Notes: generated by a model not told the origin, from the letters alone. A stretch of 64,000 nucleotides of DNA from Anastatus disparis (GCA_017163975.1 JAFFSR010000136.1:7251501-7315500), one strand, 5' to 3'; positions 48,345-60,006 are shown, numbered from the stretch's first letter. A program made the numbers and translations.

Positions 48345-49495
48345 TGGAGAAGCTTATTTACCCAGAGTTAATGTAGGCTTTCTTTAGCAACAATTAAAAA
48401 TAAATATGTAAGCTTCTTTTAGCTACAATAAAAATAATTTGTTAACCTCTTTAGGTACAAAGAAAAATAAATATGTATGTTTCCTTTAGCTATAATAAAA
48501 AATAAATATTCAAGCTTTTTTCACTACAATAATAATCTGTAACTTCTTTTAACTGAAAAAAAATTTAACGACAGTAAAAAATAAGTCTGTGAACTTTTTT
48601 AGCAACAATAAAGAAATGATTTATAAATTTCTTTTAACATTAATAAAAATAATTTTGTAAGCTTCCTTTAGCAATAATGAAAAATAAATTTGTAAGCTTT
48701 TTTTACCGAAATTAAAAAATATATTAATACTCTTCATTTAACGACAATAATGTAAATCTATAAAGCTCTTTTGTGACGAACATAGTTAGTTTAATAAAAA
48801 TTTTCATTCAATTAATAAAAATGAATTTTTCACATATTCACACTGAAAAGGGAAGCGAACTGTGACTGTACTCTACGGTACAATCGGTGTCATTTTTAGA
48901 ATACAGTCAGCCTACGCGTCGAAATGCGAACTAGTAGTCTCTAGAGAAGACTCATTATTCTCTGAGCGAAGACCTGTTCATTTCTTTGAACAAAGAAACA
49001 TCGCGGAGAACATTCAAAACCTCGCAGAGAGCACTCATTATCCTCTAGAAAACACTAGCATCTCTCTCGTACTTCAATGAATGTTCGCTATCAATACTAG
49101 CGCCACTCGCCGCCATAGAGTACAACCACTGTTCTAACCCCTTTTCAGTGCAAGAATATATAATTATTTTAAAAATGAAATTTAGCGACATCTTAAATAG
49201 ATTTTCAAAATTCTTTTATATACAATATAAAAATAATCAGTAAGCATCTTTTAACTACAAAAAGAAAATAGATATGTAGTTTTTTTTTAGCAACAATGAA
49301 AAATAAATATATAAGCTTCTTTAAGCTGCAATGAAATATAAATTTGTAAGCTTATTTTAGCGACAATGAAAAATAATCTGTAGGCTTCTTCAGCGACAAT
49401 GAAAAATAAATATGTAAGCTTCTTTTTGCTACAATAACAAAAAAAAAACACTTTATGCAACCACATATTTATATATGTTGGTCTCAAGTCCAAAA
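48345..49495. repeat. ~35 bp satellite array
   Basis: Units read roughly GTAAGCTTCTTTTAGCAACA then ATGAAAAATAAATAT, about 34-36 bp, with much divergence. Some twenty-plus units are split by the CACTGAAAAGGG element at 48841-49150. Confidence 0.75.
48841..49150 (+). mobile_element. CACTGAAAAGGG-ended TIR element, copy 2
   Basis: The 310 bp copy is inverted relative to copy 1, flanked by CA on both sides and inserted in the satellite. Its ~73-codon frame (48862-49080) is open as in copy 1. Confidence 0.8.
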
Positions 49496-49499
49496 ATAA

Positions 49500-49981
49500 T
49501 AAAGTGAAGAGAGAGAGTTTTTTCTTTGCATTGTATTTATTAAATTCATAAAATAAGAAGATAAAAATATTAATTTATAATCATAATTTTCAAGTGTAAT
49601 ATTTTTATTACATTATACAAACAAAACTTGAAGTTTTATCATATCTGATTATAAGTCTTCCGAAGTGTTTTTTATTCTTCATAATTACGTAGAAGTTCTT
49701 CAATGATAGTATATTTTACAGATGATATAAAAAAATATCTTATATTTTTATGTATCTATTTAAACTATCGATTTCAATTAAATCTTTTTCTGCGTGAGAA
49801 AATATTGAAACTTAATTCTTTATAAACTTTTGAATATCGTGTTAAGTAATCTTGTCTTTTATAATTTTTATTACATTATAAACAATTAAAACTTGAAATT
49901 CTATAATCATCAAATACTCTCTTTTTACATTATTTATATTATTTTTTATGTGTTTTAAGACCAGGCCGGAGTAAAATCTGA
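49500..49981. other. A+T-rich spacer before the LINE
   Basis: Two diverged direct copies of ATTTTTATTACATTATA ... AAAACTTGAA occur near 49600 and 49866. The last ~27 bp hold the left arm of a hairpin into whose loop the LINE inserted. Nothing coding. Confidence 0.5.
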
Positions 49982-50010
49982 TACCGACCGAGTAACGATT
50001 GGGTTTTTTT

Positions 50011-50299
50011 GTTATTTACTCAAGTATTAATCGGTGTATCTTCAAATTAAAGGTTAAGCGCAATAGATATTATTATGAATATCTATGCACAAGAAGAAAA
50101 AATTCTACTGCTTTGTTTTTGAGAAAAGTAAGGAACGCCGAAGTAAAAGTTTATGTTTATAATATTTTCGCGTTCCTTACTTTTCTTAAAAACAAAGTGG
50201 CAGATTTTTTTTTCTTGTGCATACATATTTGCAATAATAATATCTATTGTGTTTAACCTTCAATTTGCAGATACACCGATTAATACTTGAGTAAATAAC
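50011..50299. repeat. Inverted repeat in the LINE leader
   Basis: Arms 50011-50138 and 50170-50299 pair at roughly 85-90 per cent (GTTATTTACTCAAGTATTAA against TTAATACTTGAGTAAATAAC; AAAGTAAGGAACGC against GCGTTCCTTACTTT), with a ~30 base loop. Confidence 0.85.
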
Positions 50300-50425
50300 A
50301 AAAATCACAGTCTTCGACGAGAGCTCGTCGTGAACACACGTGTTTGCAAACAATCCGTGTATCTCAACGAAGTTAAGCAATAGTATAGTGAAAACACAAC
50401 AGTCTATAGTGATTAAAATTTATAC

Positions 50426-50453
50426 CTTTAATTGCGCTTCGGCGTAATTAAAG
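50426..50453 (+). promoter_or_regulatory. Stable hairpin just before the ORF1 start
   Basis: CTTTAATTGCGC and GCGTAATTAAAG pair over 12 positions (one G-T) around a C(TTCG)G tetraloop at 50437-50442. The ORF1 ATG is at 50457, three bases past the stem. Confidence 0.7.
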
Positions 50454-50456
50454 AAG

Positions 50457-51300
50457 ATGACTGCGGGAGAAGCATCTCCTGGCAGGAGTGAAATACCAAC
50501 GTTCCAAGCAAAAAGTGTAGAAAATATCAGTTATGCAGATGCGACCCAAAAATTCAAGTTCTCAAAAAAAACCAAGGATTAGTATGTGTAGATGAACTCA
50601 ACCTAACAGATTATATCTGTGCGATAGGAGATATTGTCAGCCCAAAACATGTAATAGCATCAACAAAAACTTCAAACAATCGTATTTGTATCTATTTAGC
50701 ATCAAAAGAACTAGTAGACAAACTAACAGATGATAGAGAATTCATAATTATAAAAGAGAAAAAAGTATTTATTAGACCACTTGTAGGCAAATACAAAAAG
50801 TTATATTCTCCAACGTATCACCAAATATTCCCAATATCGTATTTGAAGACTTATTGGACGAACTAAAAGTCAAACGAAATGCATCTGTCTCGATATTAAA
50901 AACTAGTATATTAGAAAAAGAGGGATATGACCATGTCATCAGCTCACGAAGACAAGCTTACGTCAAAACGGAAGACATAAAAAAAATACCTGAAGTTTTT
51001 AAATTGAATTACGAAGACATAAGCTATTTCATTTATTCCAGTACAGACACACTAAGATGCTTTGTATGTAAGAAAGAAGGACACATCGCACGGTATTGCG
51101 AAAATAAACAAAACCAAGATAGTGAAATTCCAACGGCAAATAATAGTACGAATGTGAACATTTTGAATAGTGATACAAGTTTTGCTAGCCGCACTGTGAC
51201 CAATCTAAATGAAACTCAAGATGTAAATAAAAACGGACAAGACAAAATATTAGAAAATAAAATTACACACAACAATGAAGAACCTATGGAAGAAAGATAG
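50457..51300 (+). pseudogene. LINE ORF1 (Gag-like), frameshifted
   Basis: The start ATG at 50457 opens a frame (MTAGEASPGRSEIPTFQ) that breaks at about 50565-50580. The next frame runs to about 50850 and a third takes over (50854-51300). The last contains a zinc knuckle, CFVCKKEGHIARYC (51058-51099; C-x2-C-x4-H-x4-C), as in nucleic-acid-binding ORF1 proteins of Jockey and I elements. At least two frameshifts make it inactive. Further A-rich frames follow, including 51551-51853 (about 100 codons), which may be the ORF1 C-terminal part. Confidence 0.8.
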
Positions 51301-51880
51301 AAATAAGTAAAAGAGAAAACAAACGAGCATACTCACAAATTAGTTCAACCGATACACAAATGAGTTTAAATGAAAAATACAATGATGATTTTCCTAAATT
51401 AACACAGGACCAAACAATAAAACAACAAACAAAAAAAGAAAAAATTATAACAACAGAGGAAAATATAACTAAAACTCAAAAACAATTAATCTAAACGCTA
51501 TACTTACTGGAAAAAATAAAACTAACACCCAACAACTAAATACAACTCCAATGGATGAATTAGACAAAAAATTAATTAGTTTAAGAACATACTTAAATGA
51601 ATCCAACACTACGCTGAATTACATCCAATTCAAAAACCTACTCGAAAATCTAAATGGTGCAAAAAATCCTATTGAAATAGTACATGAACGCACAACAAAC
51701 ATAGAAGAATTCATCCAATTCATAAAAACGGACGTATACCCAAATGTGAGGGATAGTGGCATAAAAAGAAGATGCACCTTACTTCTAAAATCCTTAACAG
51801 GAGCAACAAATACTCCTCTAAGCACACCAACAACATCAGACACAGATCAGTAAATTAACTCAACAAAATAAAATAATAAA

Positions 51881-54800
51881 ATGGAAAAAATTATTCAATG
51901 GAACATAAATGGAATAAAAAACAATTATGAATATATGGAAAAACTAATAGAACAACATAATTGCAACATACTATGTATACAAGAAAAAAACCTAAAAGAA
52001 AAACAAAAAATTAAATTAAAAAATTTCAACTGCTACAACAAAAACAGAACAGATTGTACAGCAGCCAGTGGTGGAGTAGCAATACTAATCAAAAACACAT
52101 TATACAGTCAAGAAATTCAAATCACAACCGACCTTGAAGCAATAGCAATCAAAACAATAATAGGTGGAAAAACACTATGTATATGCAACATCTATTTAAG
52201 CAACAAATATGAACTCAACATAACCTCTTTAAACCATCTAACAGAACAATTACCTACACCATACATATTAATAGGTGATTTCAATAGCCACAGCCAAACA
52301 TGGGGATCATATAAACTAGACAACCGAGGCCAAACAACTGAAGAGTTCATCAACAACAATGACCTGGTATTACTCAATGATTCTTCCCCAACTCACTATA
52401 ACGTTCACAGCAATAGAACTAGTGCAATTGACTTAAGTTTATGTTCAAGCTGCATAGCACATCAAATAGAGTGGGAGGTTAGCAATGATCTTTATGGCAG
52501 CGATCACTTCCCGATCTGCATAACAATTACATACACCAATCCACCACAAAACGTGCATACACCTAGATGGAAATATCAAAAAGCTGGACAAAATATCAAA
52601 ATACAATCTCTCAAAAGATAGAATATCTCCTCAACTACATACAAAAGCACAAAAAAGACAATAGTATAGATATAGATCACATAGTAACTACATTCACAAA
52701 CGTACTTATAGAAACCGCTCATGAATGCGTACCTAAAATAACAGGCACTAAACAGACTAAATATACACCGTGGTGGAATGATTCATGTGAAACTGCAATA
52801 AAAGACTCAAAAAAAGCATACAACAAATACAAAAAAAAACCTACTTATGAAAACAAAATAGAATATCAAAAATTCAAAGCTATAGCCAAAAGAACCATAA
52901 AAAATAGCAAACGCAATGCCTGGTTAGAATATTTAAACTCAATCAACCACCAAACGCAAACCAAAGATATATGGAACAAGATTCAAACCATTAACGGAAG
53001 ACATAAAAAACTACAGATACCAGCTTTAATAGAGAACGACACGATCCTAAACAAACCCAAAGACATAGCAAACACCTTAGCCAATAAATTTTCAGAAAAC
53101 TCCAGTAATAACAACTATGACCAGACATTTTTAAACTTCAAAATAAGTGAAGAAAAAAACTCCGTCCACATAACACAAAACGAAGATAAATCGGAAAGCC
53201 CATTGGACAACGACATCACAATAGAAGAACTACAACAAACACTCTTAAACAGTAAAAACACTAGTCCAGGACCAGACTCAATACCAAACATCTTCTTAAA
53301 GAACCTACCTACAAACGCCATAAAATGCCTTCTAGAAATTTACAACATCATATGGAACAACCAAGTCTTCCCCAAAGAGTGGAGAAAGGCCATAGTGGTC
53401 CCAGTGCCCAAACCAGGAAAAAACAAATATGATAAAGATAGTTACAGACCTATAGCCTTAACGTGCTGCTTATGCCAGTGTCTTGAAAAAATAATAAGCA
53501 AAAGACTCAAATGGTACTTAGAAGCAAACAACATCATATGTAAGGAACAAAGTGGCTTCAGAGAAAAACACTCCACCACAGACTGTTTAGTTACACTTGA
53601 ATCTGAAATATGTGAAGCACTAGCAAGTAATCAACACCTATTAGCAGTTTGCCTGGATCTAGAAAAGGCATATGACCTAGTATGGAAAGATAGAATTTTA
53701 AAAATATTAAAAAAACACAAAATAAACGGCCGAATGTTCCACTTTATAAAAAATTTCCTAAAACGTAGGTCTATTCAAGTCAGAGTAGGAAATGAACTAT
53801 CTAAGTGAGTACTCATTGACAATGGTGTACCACAAGGGTCCGTAATAAGTGTAATCTTATATTATTATTGCTATTATTAATAGCAATAAATGATATACGA
53901 GACTGCATACAAAAACCGGTCAATTTTACCATATTCGCAGATGACATAACCATCTTTATTCAAGGAAAAAATATTAAAACAAGTGAAATAATTATGCAAA
54001 ACACCCTACAAAAAATAAATGATTTTGCTGACCAAACTGGATTTAAATTCTGAAAAAATAAAACTAAAGCTATCCTATTCAGCAACAAACACAAACCAGA
54101 AGAACCAAAACTATATATTAAAAAAAATCCAATTGAAATCGTCAAAGAAATAAAAATATTAGGACTGATATTCGACAACAAACTAACATGGAACAACCAC
54201 ATAGTAAATCTAAAAGCACAGTGCATACAAAAAATAAACATACTCAAAACACTATCGGCCAAAAACTGGGGAACTAACGGAAACATTAAAAATACATATA
54301 AAGCCATAATCCAAAGTAAAATTTACTATGGTAGCATTGTATACGGCTCAGCCAAAAAACACATACTTAAAAAACTGGACACAGTCTTAAATACAAGTAT
54401 GAGAATCGCTACAGGAGCATACATAACCAGCCTAATCAATAGTATATTAAGTGAATGCAACATGATACCACTAGAATACAGAAGAATCCAAAACACACTC
54501 AACTATGGCACAAAAATATTAACGACACCCAAAAATCAAGTATATGGAATTTTAATAAAACAAAACAACACAATAGACTATAATCTTAAAAAAATACAAA
54601 AAAACCGTTCTATTACAGATTCAGCACCAACGCAAAAAAATATAAAATAGAGGAATACCAAACATATCCAATAGAACAAACTTGTCTGTGCCCCGGATAA
54701 AAAAAAAGACTTCAACTCATTCATACTGGACCAACCAGAATCAAGCACCAATGAAACTCTGAGCAATAGCACAAGTGACTACAAAATATATACAGCAACT

Positions 54801-55539
54801 TATAAAAATAACAACGCTACCGGAAGTGCAATAGTATTACCTAATGGAGAACAAATATTGCATAAATACCCCAAATGGATTAATAACAACAACCTTCAAA
54901 CAATCAATTTATTCATGGCTATAGAATGCGCAAAAAACAGTAATAAAAACGAAATAATAATTTATACAGACATAGAAAATATCCATAGACTAAGAAACCA
55001 AGAAAGCAACAATACCATAAAATACAATATCCATAGAGAACTAATAAACACAGAAGGCAAAATTAAAATCACCCACTACAAAACCAATTCATCAATAAAA
55101 CAAGAAACAACAATAGCAGCAAAAAACGCGAGCCAACTAATACACTCAAACATAAACAAAAAAATTACGTAGGAAGATCTACAAAAAAAAAATCAAACTT
55201 AATATACTTAAAAAATCGAACAATCAGTGGAAAAAAGGAAATAGCTTTATGAATAAAATAAGAAACGACATCTATGAAAAAAACCCAACCACCAAACTAA
55301 ATAGGAAAAATCAAGTACTCATCACCAGACTACGCATAGGCCACACCAGACTAACACATCAATCAGTTATCGATAAGAATACATCCAACCAATGTGAGAA
55401 ATGTAATATAAAAAATAGTGTTGAACATATCTTAATACAGTGCTCCAAATACAGTGATCTTAGAAAAATATTAAAAATAAAAAATAATGTAAAAGAAATA
55501 TTGAACAATAACAATCAAATTAAGAAGTTATCAAGTTAA
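51881..55539 (+). pseudogene. LINE ORF2 (endonuclease, RT, RNase H), broken
   Basis: 51881-52621 is an EEP endonuclease with QWNING (residues 6-11), catalytic QE (34-35), GDFN (132-135), AIDLSL and GSDHFP (D208-H209). A frameshift near 52570-52620 leads to the RT (52567-53805) with PVPKPGK, YRPIAL, SGFREKHST and LDLEKAYD. It ends at TGA 53806. A VPQGS block and a FADD catalytic box follow near 53830-53945, another TGA at 54051, then the thumb. RNase H (about 54770-55172) has lost its first aspartate (IYTATYK where TD is expected) but keeps IYTD. The C-terminal part has RLRIGHTRLTH and a CCHC (CEKCNIKNSVEHILIQC). Several frameshifts and stops mean no active enzyme. Confidence 0.85.
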
Positions 55540-55732
55540 TAGACTCAACAGATCTAAAAAATAATATATAATGTATAATGTTCAAATTATAAAATAACAT
55601 ATATATGTATCTATTGTAAGCCAATTATTGTAAGCAAATATGTAATTTCAATAAAGTACCTATAGTTGCTAATACTCTAACCAGGGGGATGCAACTATAA
55701 AATTTTAATAAAAAAAAAAAAAAAAAATCTGA

Positions 55733-56274
55733 ATTAGACAAGAACAGCTAATCCGGCCTGCTCTTAACCCTTTACTTAAGCTAGAAAATTCCCATCCTTA
55801 TATGATGATCTATCTCTTTTTAACTCAGACCTGTACCGCTACAGTAAAGGGCCCTGATGTGCTCATATTTATTTTGAGGTTATAGCCTCACTAGTTAGCA
55901 TAGTTTTAATTACTCATACGTATTCATTCATCCTAATTGAAAGTAAATAATAAAATATTAGTAACAGTTTCACTGTAGCTTTGACATAAGTCTCAGGGTT
56001 CTCACGAAATATGTACAAGTATACGGACTTGCTTAGAGACCCATACAATGCTTATAACAGTTTAAAATTTTTGACTACCGAAACTCGGCACGCTATTGGT
56101 TGCTTCCCCACGGGGACACGTTCGGGCAAGTTCTTAAATTCTAATTTTATAATAATATTACTTATTGAAATAAAATACATATAAAATTTTAATTCCTTGT
56201 GAACTTTTAACTATCGCGTTAAACATTCTTTTCTTTTTATATTAAACCTAATTCTATAACTTCATGTCTTACAT
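55733..56274. other. Spacer after the LINE
   Basis: Begins with the right arm of the hairpin (TAATCCGGCCTGCTCTTAA, 55749-55767). A moderately G+C-richer stretch follows with no frame or family recognised (for example GCTATTGGTTGCTTCCCCAC near 56090). Confidence 0.4.
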
Positions 56275-56421
56275 TGCTTTCTCATAGAGAAAGCATTGTA
56301 TCGATAAAAAAATTTTTTTTCTATTTTTTCATTAATTTGTACATATTTGAACTCGGGGAGTCGAAAAAAGTGGTTTCCAGAAAATGTGTGTGTATGTGTG
56401 TGTGCGTGCGTGCGTGCGTGC

Positions 56422-56461
<40 letters not shown>

Positions 56462-57244
56462 GTAAATTGTATCTCGAGAACTACTCAATGGATTTGCTTC
56501 TAATTTTGCATGTAATTTAGTTTTTTGACTAACTTGCTGGGAAGCTATTGATAATTGGTTCTTCTAGCGTAGTTTTAATTTTAGAGTTGTTTGAAAAAAA
56601 AAAAAATTCGATTTTTCATTTTTTTGTTTTTTTTTTTGTTTACTACTCGATGAATTTGCTTCAAAATTTGCACGGAAATAATTTGTGATTGACCAAATAA
56701 AATAAATTTTAAAAACTGATTGTCTTAGCTTAGTTTTAATTTTAGAGCATTTTTAAAATTTTGAAAAGAAAATGTTATTTATTCAGCCAATTAGATCTCG
56801 AAAATTACTCGATGGATTGGCTTCAAATTTCGCATACTTTCTATGTTTTTGTATAAGTAGACGGGAAGCTATTGAAAATTGGTATTCATAGAGTAGTTTT
56901 TTTATAGAGCTATAAACATGAACTGTATTTATATATAAATATGATTGCATTTTATAAAGATTAGAAATGTTGTTGTCATCATTCTTTTTATTACTACATT
57001 ATATCATTTTTTCGTCGTAACAAATTTTTTTTTATTACTTGATGATTTAAAATAAATTATAAATGTTGAAAAAGCAAACAGCTAGCATATATGTTCGAAA
57101 TTTGTAAAGTACAATATGGGTAAATATTAATGTTAGACAATTTTTTAATATTAAAATCACATTTAAATAAATATAAAAAAATTAATGAAACTCAAAGAGC
57201 TCTATGAGAAAGCATTCCGCCAAAGCACTTGGCAGCGTTTTTTT
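56275..57244. mobile_element. Array-bearing element with TGCTTTCTCATAGAG ends, copy 2
   Basis: Same start (TGCTTTCTCATAGAGAAAGC) and end (CTCTATGAGAAAGCATTC, GCCAAAGCACTTGGCAGCG, T run) as copy 1. A TG/TGCG microsatellite lies at 56385-56459. The internal array has only about two units. Confidence 0.75.
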
Positions 57245-57589
57245 ATATGTCGATGATATTTATTAAACTTTTTCGCATTCACAAATATAAAAATTAGGTT
57301 CATTATGTCCTACTCTTCTATTAAATTTAAAATTAAACGACGGCAGTGACGTTCGGGGGGGTTGACCAGTGGAGCAAGCAGGGGGGAACTCCCCCTAGTA
57401 TATATATATATAATTACACAAGACTAAAACGTTTTTTTCATTGATTGTTAGCGCGTTATACTCGAATATAGACATTAGTTTTAAATTTGTATGATCGAAT
57501 ATAGACTTTCATAGAAGTGCAAAACAGGATTAGGAACTAATAATATTGTATGGGCCTTTGGAGGCTAAAAACATAAACCGATATAAAAC

Positions 57590-57747
57590 ATAAGGAATAA
57601 GAATATACATAATGTCTATATCTCCGTCTATGGGACCTATTCAAAATAAAGAAAAAACACGGGTTCATTTTTGTCATCAAAAAATCATATCCTGCAATTC
57701 CAGCTGAATCTATTTCTCGAAGGTGAGGTACTCTCCTTGTTAGTATA
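57590..57747 (-). repeat. Half-copy of the AGGAGAGT family
   Basis: Inverse of the 41827-41990 type (CAAAAAATCATATCCTGCA, GGTGAGGTACTCTCCTTG). Its CTAACAAGGAGAGTACC end matches the left end of the foldback at 31978. Confidence 0.55.
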
Positions 57748-58008
57748 TGCTTCTAGAAGAAATCGCAGAGTTAGAGTTATTTATTAAATTGACACTCATA
57801 ATTTTTTCGAAAACTCATGTAAGTCATACATTTTTATTGCTGAAAAATTTTTTTTTAAATTGTCGTAATTAAGAATTCTTATGAAAAAAGTACGTACTTT
57901 TAAACCGAAAATAATTGTATAAGTAATATAATAATATATTATACTACTTGTGAGATTATTTATGACTACAAATATCAATTTAAAAATCTATTGAGATAAT
58001 TTAAAATA

Positions 58009-58955
58009 GTACAAAAAAAGACGAGTGCGTGGATCACCTGTACCGCGCACGTGTTGCGTATACTATTTTTTAACACATCGTGAGCGAAACACGATTATTT
58101 TTGCGATTACTTACCAAGCGGAGCAAAACGAGTCAATTTGTCACCCGCGCGTAGCGAGGGTGACAATTAGACGAGTAAATAATAAAAAATAAATGATGAA
58201 TCATAAATATTTACAACTGCATCATTAATACAATAAATATTTTTATGCTTGCGAATAAAAAATTTTATTTACATTTACTTATTAGAGAAGATTTCTGATT
58301 TATAATAAATTCAAAAGAGCAAATTAAATCGCTCATTATTTAGAAGATTTTTTTAAATTAATTGTTGACTAGCTAAAGTTATTAGTTGTTCATTAGAACA
58401 GTGTCTGGAATTAACTACCAAAAAAGTTGAATTTTTTTTCAAGAAAATTCTAAAAAAAAAAATTAAACATTCTTGAAAAATTTAATTTTTTTTTAATTCT
58501 ATGATATATGTTATATAGTAAAAGTGACATATATGTTATATATATGTTACTCTTATATCTGATATATGTTATATTTTAAAAATGACTTAATGTTTTACAT
58601 TAATTTTACCTGTGAAAAATATTATGAGTAAATATTTACTATCTAAATCAACTTTATAATTGATAAAAGTAAAATCTTTTTGAAAAATATCATTTAACCA
58701 CTCTTTTACATATGAAACAATTCCCCCTTTTTATTTTTGGTAATAAAAAATTTTGTTTCGAATTTCCTGTCAAAATAACCTTATATGACATAAATATCGA
58801 GGCTATAAATATCCGCAAAACAATTGTGAATCTTGTTGTCTAAAAAAAAGCAACATGGCGTACGTGTTTCGCACATTATGAAAAAATATTAGGTTTCGCA
58901 CACGCAAAACAAGAATGAGAAACCGTGTTTCGCGCACGGAGTGTTAAAAAAAATG
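58009..58955. mobile_element. Composite insertion in copy B
   Basis: Copy A is continuous at this point. It starts with a small AATAGTAC...GTATACTATT hairpin (58009-58070). An ~888 bp element follows with imperfect inverted ends TTTTTTAACACATCGTGAGC, GAAACACG and CGTGTTTCGCGCACGG, AGTGTTAAAAAA. A hairpin with TTGTCACCCGCGCGTAGCGA and GGGTGACAA lies inside. No protein frame. Confidence 0.65.
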
Positions 58956-59004
58956 AATAATATATCAATATTTGTTGACATAAAAAGTTTACTATATATT
59001 GTCT

Positions 59005-59360
59005 ATTTGCGTAAGAGCGTGGTGGTGTAACGGATAAGGCTCTTGCTTTTCATACTGGACCGCATGGGTTCGAATGCCGGACACGTACCTCTGACTTTTT
59101 TTCCGAAAGGAAATTAGTTTATGTGCCATTTATATTGCGATCTTAATAATCTGGCGTCATTGAGTATTGGTTGATTGTTGGTCACAGAAGTGGCTGAGCT
59201 TTCATGTATAGTTAAAGTTTTCGGTATGATGTGTCAGACAGTTCTAGCCTGCTGTAATATATTCTAAACAGGTACCGGGTTAGAATCACTCTGATGTCAT
59301 CATATTAAAAAGTTGATATATTGAGGACAATATCCACATATACTAACTTTTAAAATAAAG
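59005..59360 (+). mobile_element. tRNA-derived SINE, family C, in copy B
   Basis: tRNA-like head with box A GGTGTAACGGATAAGGC and box B GGGTTCGAATGCC, resembling tRNA-Arg, then a ~290 bp body. It is flanked by TTGTCT (58999-59004 and 59361-59366). Copy A (about 29380) has the uninserted site. No second copy was noticed. Confidence 0.8.
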
Positions 59361-59962
59361 TTGTCTTGTGTTGAGATATGCTTATAACTTTTAAAAAAAT
59401 TTATGAAATTGATTGTGTGCTGTAAAAAATAACATACATTTTTTTGAGATATTTTTTTAATATTTTAAAATGCAGCATTATATTCATAGAAAAACAGCGG
59501 TTTCGTTTTTTTACAATATAAAAATACATTAATAGTGATTTATTTTGAAAGCAAATGCTTTACTGTAGCAATTTGAATTTTGATCAATATGAAAGAGTCG
59601 CTTTAACAATCATGTTTCTAAATACCTGATTTTTGATGATTTCCAATCAATAAAATGAGCCACTTAAAAAGTTGATGAATATAGTGAATTCAATTGAATT
59701 TGACAAAACTTTTTTTTTTCAATTTTGTCGTGCAATGATAATGAATAAGTTTTGTTATAATTCTTAAATCTTATTTTTCTGTAGTGGGTGGAACTTTTAA
59801 TATTGAAAATCGTTGAATATATAAAAATAAAACTTCAAATACAAAGAATCTTATTCGATATATTTAAATAAGATATGTTAATTTCTTTTTCTAACAATAT
59901 ATTCATTTGTTAAGTACATTTATGATTACGATATAAAAAAATATAACTTTATGATAATTTGA

Positions 59963-59968
59963 TTTATT
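59963..59968 (-). terminator. Polyadenylation signal of gene B
   Basis: Minus-strand AATAAA lies 39 bases past the stop, at the same place as in gene A. Confidence 0.6.
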
Positions 59969-60006
59969 AACAAATGTTTAACCACTGGAAGTGCTAGCTA
60001 GTAAAT

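Larger units (their letters stand above)
46139..48380 (+). pseudogene. LTR-retrotransposon protease relic, interrupted three times
   Basis: Surviving segments are 46139-46297, 46995-47561 and 48326-48380. The first contains ILDTAAD, a retropepsin active-site motif (DTGA-like), preceded by CPTIQLNV. The second contains THAAILGSPHFED, the ILG motif closing the protease fold, then a linker and LPPHSKVVLKIP, as found before reverse transcriptase in Ty3/Gypsy-type Pol. One in-frame stop (TAA at about 47074) lies between. The frame resumes correctly across each insertion if one duplication copy is removed: TTAA at 46298/46991 and TA at 47562/48324. Reverse transcriptase is missing, and the relic runs into the 35 bp satellite at about 48380. 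The Ty3/Gypsy assignment is an inference. Dead. Confidence 0.7.
49982..55726 (+). mobile_element. I-like non-LTR retrotransposon (LINE), full length, inactive
   Basis: 5.7 kb flanked by ATCTGA (49976-49981 and 55727-55732; up to nine bases if adjoining As count) and ending in a poly-A tail after AATTTTAATAAAAA. Order: 5' leader with a 130 bp inverted repeat; ORF1 with a CCHC knuckle; ORF2 with apurinic-like endonuclease, reverse transcriptase, RNase H and a C-terminal CCHC. RNase H downstream of the RT places it in the I group. Frames are A-rich, unlike host exons here. Multiple frameshifts and stops show it is dead, but domains remain easy to read, so it died recently. Confidence 0.9.

Noticed and set aside
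49287..49493. Minus frame with repeated FFIVA motifs
   Set aside because: Translation of the 35 bp satellite.
50186..50380. Related frames 49999-50256 (+) and 50186-50380 (-) sharing YSSINRCI as a paralogous gene pair
   Set aside because: They are the two arms of the LINE leader inverted repeat read outward, so similarity follows from the palindrome.
51551..51853. 100-codon plus frame between LINE ORF1 and ORF2 as a separate host gene
   Set aside because: A-rich like the rest of the LINE and between its ORFs; probably an ORF1 C-terminal fragment.
59015..59090. tRNA-Arg-like gene
   Set aside because: Flanked, together with ~290 bp of body, by a 6 bp duplication and absent from copy A; called SINE C.
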